Shown here: positions 59,238 through 64,000 of the stretch, piece after piece
Layout of the letters: each line of letters starts with the position of its first letter
Position numbering within the stretch: position 1 is the first letter of the stretch
Notes under the pieces: model-generated
Told to the model about the DNA's origin: nothing
Database searches by the model: none
The model's input: the letters and a program-made list of their open reading frames with translations, nothing else
Position numbers and translations under genes: made by a program
Assembly (NCBI RefSeq): GCF_008831285.2
Contig: NC_045150.1
Span: forward strand, 6,212,001 to 6,276,000
Length of the DNA stretch: 64,000 nucleotides
Reading direction: 5' to 3'
Source of the DNA: Nymphaea colorata
Lineage: Eukaryota > Streptophyta > Magnoliopsida > Nymphaeales > Nymphaeaceae

Positions 59238-59651
59238 TCACCTGCGGACAGCAAAAAATGAATAATGGGAGGCGAAGTTAAAACGGTAGCACGAAAAATG
59301 GACACCGCGCGTGTGGCCCACACACAGAAGGAAAGGGAGAGGGAGAGAGACATAATAGATATGGCGCGAGAGAGGGGTAATGAACGATCTTACCTGTGAA
59401 GAAATACAATCGCCCCGCTCTGTGATGAGAAAGAGAATCGAAGGAGAAGAAAGACGCTGATGACTCGGTCGACCAGAGGAGGAAGAGGCGGTGGCGACTG
59501 AGAAAGGCTGCGAAGAATGAAGAAGCTCTGGGAAAAAGTCCAGGGTAAATTTACCCTGGATTGGCGTTTTTGGCGAGTGAAAATTTGACGCGTTTGATGA
59601 CAACGGTTGAAGCCGTACTAATCTGAAAAAAGCCACTCGATGCACACTCAA
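59238..59651 (-). other. GC-richer leader-like block
   Basis: On the minus strand this is pyrimidine-rich with an open frame lacking an upstream ATG, and a donor-like ATTTCTTCACAG|GTAAGATC near 59391. It looks like a 5' UTR exon and could belong to a transcript entering the Harbinger cluster, but this is not established. Confidence 0.35.
59539..59560. repeat. perfect 22-bp palindrome
   Basis: TCCAGGGTAAA and its exact reverse complement adjoin with no spacer, centred at 59549/59550. Thirty-one bases further is the 17-bp GTTTGATGACAACGGTT shared with 52439-52455. Confidence 0.95.
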
Positions 59652-59689
59652 ACGGGTATATATATAGTAATTAGTGAATACCAGACCAA

Positions 59690-60746
59690 TTTATATATAA
59701 GAGACAAAAACCAGACCGCTTAAATTTGCACTAAAAAATATTTTAAACTAAATATAAACATCTCAATATGTTTATAAATAGTAACTTAATATATATCATC
59801 TTTTAGTTGAAGTTATTTTTGCAAAAAGGTTTGATTTCTCTACAATCATAATTTTGGTGTTATATAGCCGTTTTTTTTAATATTAAAAAACATTATTAAA
59901 GTAAAAAAATAACTAACTTAATATGTATGTTTCTCATCAAATCACCCTTCCTGCTGGGTGGCAGAAGATAACCTGTTCTGGCCTGTAGGACGTGACAAAA
60001 CAAAAGCACTAACTTAAAAGCTTCCAAGTTGATGTCACCCATTCTTAATAAAAGCTTCAAAGTTTATTAGTGCTGTCAACTTTTTGTATAGAAAAAGTTG
60101 AACACCAAACACAAGGAGAGTGTTGCTTTTGCACAAGTTGGTTCGTGTTGGCTTAACCCTAACTAGGCTGCCTGCCAAAAAGGACTAAAAAGAAAGGGAA
60201 AAGAAAGAAAAAGAAAAGAAAAGTACTATCCATTTTCTTCAAGTTCAATTTATGAGAAAGTTTTATGTAAGTTGAGCTATAGTCACAAATATGGTTTTCA
60301 AGTTTTAAATGACAAGGCTTTTCTGAGGTATAAATTTGAAAAAAATGAGAAAAAACAAGAAAGATATGATAAATTTTTAAAAAAATTAAAAAATTTTAAA
60401 AATTTGGAAAACAAAAGAAATGATAACCTAATAAGACAACTTAAAAAAATGAGTAGATGAACAACAAATAAAAATTTAAAAAATGGAAATAAGCAGTTTA
60501 GCATAAAAATTGAAAAAAAAAAGTCTAAAATGAAAAAAAGGAAAAAAGGGGAAAAATAATGTTTTTTAAAAAAACTGTGTCAATAAAAAACATGTTTTTT
60601 ATGACTATGGTATGAGCCTAATGGTAGACATGGGCATTTGTTTGGAAGTTGTTGATGTTAAAGTCAAAAGCCTCAACTTAAATGAATCAATCATCTTAAA
60701 ATGTTGTTGGTTTTTCTTTCCATGAATTACTTGAAGTGCCTATTTC

Positions 60747-60804
<58 letters not shown>

Positions 60805-62440
60805 CAAAAACCGGACCTCTTAAATTTGTTCTAAAACATACTTTAAACCTAATGTGAACATCTTAACGTATTTATGAATACTAGCTTAATACAAATAACG
60901 TTTCGGTTCAAATTATTTTGTAAAAAGTTTGATTTTTCTACTATCAAAACATTGTCGTTATATAATTCCCTGTCCTTCATTTTTTTTAATATTAAAACAA
61001 CATTACCAAAGCAAAAAAATGACTAGCTAAAATGGATGTTTTTCATGAAATCACTTCTTAAGATCACATCTTAAGGTTAGATTGCACAAAAAAACTTCAA
61101 TATTTAATTTTAATGCGTCTAGTTTTTGTCTCTTATCCATGTGGTCTCAATCTCTCTCTTTTTTTCTCTCTCTCCATCCACACACACACACACACACACG
61201 CACATAAAGCCCCCTGCTGGGTGGAGGGAGGTAACCTGCTGTGGCATGGAGGATGTGACAAAACAAAAATGCCAACTCTGGGGAATCCTTATAACTAAAG
61301 GAGGAGCACTAGAACAGATTTCAATTATAAAAACCTTAACAAAAATGTTCCCTGTGAACCCACCATATACATTTGAACCATTGGAAAAGGCATCCATTTT
61401 TCATTTTTAAATTCTTCATGGGAGTTATTATATCTCTTTTTAACTTTCAGACCCCATTTGATGCACATTAAGTTTTTTGCATGGTAAAATTACCACTGTA
61501 TGAAAATGAGATTTTTTCATAAAAAAAAGTTGGACCTATTTAGGTCCAACTTTTTTGCATGAGAATTTTTTCCGATTTCAATAAAACATGCTGGTAAAAT
61601 TTCTTGTGTTTGATGCTTATGGAAAAACCCTACAAATTTGAAAAAAAATCCACCCTGCACAGTATTGTTCTTGTGCATCAAACGAGACCTCAAGTATAGA
61701 CTTGCAAATTCTTTTCTACATGCTAAAAGCTTAATAAAGTGCTTCAAAGTTTGTTAGTGCTTTAAAGTTGGAAAGTATATTGTAAAGAAAAAGAGAACTG
61801 TTAACCTAAGATAAATTAAACTATCATAAATTAAATTAAAAGGTCAACTGCTGAATAACTGGAAAGTACTGCTTTTGCACAAGTTGGTAGGTGTTGGCCT
61901 AACCCTAACTTGGCGGCCCACCAAACATGACTAAGGAGAAAGGAAAAAGAAGAAAAGTACCATCCTTTTTATTCAAGTTCAATTTATGTAAGAGTTCTAT
62001 ATAAGTCATGGTTATAAATATTGTTTCTCTGTTTTAAATGGTATTTTTTTCTCCTATATAATATGGTGAGCTTTAAGAATACCAGAAAAAAAATAAGAAA
62101 GATATGATAAGTTTTTAAAAAACTTAAAAATTTTAAAAATTAGAAAAAATAAAATAAATAACAACTAAACATAAAAATAGTAGAAAAACAACAAATAAAA
62201 ATTAGAAAATGGAAACAGGCGGTTTGATATTCAAAAATGTGAAAAAATACTTAAAAATGAAAAAAGGGAAAACACATTTTTTTTCCTTTTCTTTAAAACG
62301 GCATTTTTTTAGCCGAATAACAAGCCTGTGCATAATGGTGGACATGGGCATTTGATGTTAAAGTCAAAAGCTTGGACCTAAATGAATGAATCTGCCTAAA
62401 ATATTGATCTCCCTTCTGCGAAATCCTTGAAGTATGTCAA
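59690..62440. repeat. diverged tandem segmental duplication (units about 1.05 and 1.6 kb)
   Basis: Unit 1 (59690-60740) and unit 2 (about 60803-62440) share, in the same order: ACAAAAACCAGACC/GCAAAAACCGGACC; the AATATTAAAA-CATTA block; CCTGCTGGGTGG...TAACCTG; GTGACAAAACAAAA; GCTTCAAAGTTT-TTAGTGCT; TTGCTTTTGCACAAGTTGGT; TAACCCTAACT-GGC-GCC; and TTCAAGTTCAATTTATG. Unit 2 is longer mainly because of the fold-back MITE. A (TA)n run (60751-60803) sits at the junction. Confidence 0.85.
61448..61690. mobile_element. fold-back MITE inside the second duplication unit
   Basis: Ends GACCCCATTTGATGCAC and GTGCATCAAACGAGACCTC are inverted repeats. The interior has a 16-bp perfect hairpin (61523-61538 with 61541-61556, core AGTTGGACCTA, loop TT). 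Unit 1 lacks it, so it inserted after the duplication. The style fits Tourist-type (Harbinger-related) elements. Target duplication is unclear. Confidence 0.7.
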
Positions 62441-63001
62441 TTGGTTGAAGTTTTAATTAAGTCTTTGAATGTTCCAAAAAAAAGAGAAAATTTGGACGAC
62501 TGGCCAGGTGGAGTTGGTTATATGCATCGGCTGGTGCACAATTTTTTTTTGTGCGTCTGATTAATAAAAAAAAAGTTTGTAAAGACAATAAAGAAAACCA
62601 AAATAAAATTAAAAAGACTATTTTTTTAAAAAATAATTTTCAGAATACCTCAACTTCCACACTTTCTTTCTTTCTTTCTTTTAGCCTATCACCAATTGGT
62701 GCACACAACTCACTCTGCTGGCGGGGGTGCTTAATTTAGTGACTTTGACAACCTACAAAGGTGGAGAAGTTGCCAACTACTCCTTCCATTCAACCTAATT
62801 CCTTCCACTGGGAATACCAAACTCACAACTTTCTGTTCTTAATTTGCATGGCAGCCATAGTTCTCTACTTAAGTCAGTGGCTACAGGCCATGCACTGAGA
62901 GATCATTGGAACTGAGCTCATTATATCCTGTCTGAGATAGGTTGGGACGCTGTTCCATAAAATCTCTTTTGATTATCAAATCTAAAAGAGGCTTAGCCAA
63001 G
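62441..63001. other. upstream region of the CASP gene
   Basis: No other gene. The 62690-63001 part would be promoter and 5' leader. Confidence 0.5.
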
Positions 63002-63267
63002 ATGAGGAATGATGAATATCCCCTCAACGCTGCCGAGGCTGCGGAAGGCGGCCGGAGCATCGGTAAGCGGCGCGGCCTTGTGGCTGCAACTGGTGCAAGA
63101 AGAGGAGCCAAGAGGGGGATTGTGGTAATTGACCTCCTCGGCCGCCTATTTGCACTTGCCACGGCTCTCGCGGCGGCCATCACCGCTGGAACCACTGATG
63201 AGACCTTGCCCTTCTTCACCCAGTTCTTCCAATTTGAAGCTCGTTACTATGATGTTGCAGCCTTCAG
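63002..63267 (+). CDS. Casparian strip membrane domain protein (CASP), first exon, continues beyond window
   Basis: ATG 63002 to a CAG|GTAAGC donor at 63267 (88 codons plus two bases). After a basic N-terminus ([19 protein letters not shown]) comes transmembrane segment 1, [20 protein letters not shown], with the conserved Arg of the family. The first extracellular loop reads [20 protein letters not shown], the signature of true CASPs rather than looser CASP-like proteins. CASPs are four-pass plasma-membrane scaffolds that position lignin polymerisation at the endodermal Casparian strip. The exon end falls after DVAAF, as in known CASPs. The second exon is not within the window. Confidence 0.9.
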
Positions 63268-63494
63268 GTAAGCTGCGTTTTACTAATTCAGTGTGATCAG
63301 GACTAGACTCGTGGCTAGGCTTTGCGTGAACTTTGCACCAAGTTTGGCTTTGTCAACTATATTGGCACAAGGAGCGAAGCTAGAAATTTTTCATGAGAAA
63401 AGATGAATTAAAATTTCTAGATTTTGACAGGGACCAAACTATCATTTTTCAAAATTTTAATATAGGACAAGTGATTTTTTCTAAAGCTTACATG

Positions 63495-63545
<51 letters not shown>

Positions 63546-64000
63546 GAGGGGGGGGGGGGGGGTTGGTGCGGCAAGGCCCATGCAGACCCCCCCTTGGCTC
63601 CGCCCCCGATTGGCCTGACTCATTTTTTCAATGAGTTTGACTAAGACACTGTGTGGTATACCAGCCCTTTAAACTTCTATGTTCAGTCGCCAACTAAGTC
63701 ACATGGTAATGGGTAACTAAGTCACATGGTAATGGGTACATGTTCGGGCAAAGTATGTCGAAGTAAGTATAAGTACGTTGATTTTAGAAAATTTAGGTAC
63801 ATGAGTGTGACCTAGGATATATATATAGTTCATAAAAATTCTCAAAATTAAAGAAAAAAATTAAGTTTGAAAATATAATTTTTTAATGTTTTAAATTATG
63901 TCACTGTACTCGTACTGACAATGGTACATGGACAGACTTGTACCTAGGTGCCCATTTCCACCCTTATTGATTTGGTTGGATGCGTGGAATCTGGCCGTGC
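63268..64000. other. CASP intron 1 with a transposon-like insertion
   Basis: About 63370-63612 holds GGAGCGAAGCTAGAAATTTTT, a (TA)n run (63497-63542), a 15-bp G run, and CCCCCCCTTGGCTCCGCCCC, which is the inverse of the left end in outline (GGAGCGAAGC versus GGCTCCGCC). This is a common plant MITE form. A 23-bp perfect tandem duplication beginning AACTAAGTCACATGG is at about 63691-63736. Confidence 0.6.

Overview
This is nuclear DNA from a land plant, almost certainly a flowering plant. It has compact GT-AG genes for a photosystem I subunit (PsaO), a NIT4-type nitrilase and a Casparian-strip CASP protein. They sit in AT-rich intergenic DNA full of plant transposon families: Ty1/copia, Ty3/gypsy, CACTA, hAT, PIF/Harbinger, LINE and SINE. 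I cannot name the species from the sequence.

Host genes from left to right. The left edge may hold the 5' end of a minus-strand gene. A seven-exon minus-strand gene at 6,271-11,278 encodes a mitochondrial-fission-1 (FIS1)-like protein whose TPR exon pair is present twice in one frame. A single-exon lysine-methyltransferase-like gene lies at 21,921-22,628 (+). PsaO is at 29,581-31,277 (-, four exons). NIT4 is at 42,017-46,359 (-, five exons), and a 61-codon membrane-protein gene ends only 98 bp upstream of its start. tRNA-Ala(UGC) is at 49,751-49,823 (-). The first exon of a CASP gene starts at 63,002 (+) and the gene runs off the window. These genes act in organelle division, protein methylation, photosynthesis, cyanide/nitrile metabolism and root barrier formation, and show no sign of a shared pathway.

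Mobile DNA. A 6.8-kb Ty1/copia element (32,202-38,983) has 409-bp LTRs and a GAGAA target duplication. Its gag reading frame appears to begin inside the 5' LTR. A frame-compatible 1.84-kb intron would join it to the rest of gag, and that intron contains the primer-binding site. The primer-binding site matches the anticodon arm of initiator tRNA-Met rather than its 3' end. Two hAT-type nonautonomous elements have perfect 8-bp target duplications (26,918-27,952 and 39,351-39,805). Relatives of the second recur at five other places. One relative is split into two halves that enclose the last three exons of the histone chaperone gene HIRA, which can be joined in frame to a foreign first exon. A PIF/Harbinger cluster at 54,583-57,466 (-) has an intact Myb/SANT ORF, a dead transposase, and an unexpected third ORF resembling the RNase H1 N-terminal hybrid-binding (viroplasmin) domain. 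There are also a CACTA remnant (14,726-16,579), a decayed LINE (50,525-51,848), a SINE with target duplication (47,064-47,296), gypsy and copia fragments, a fold-back MITE and a diverged 1-1.6-kb tandem duplication (59,690-62,440).

The observations most worth following are the double-TPR FIS1-like gene, the LTR-encoded spliced gag with its half-tRNA-type primer site, and the HIRA chimera inside hAT ends. Exon boundaries were read by eye from splice signals and frame continuity; nothing was confirmed with transcripts or a database search.
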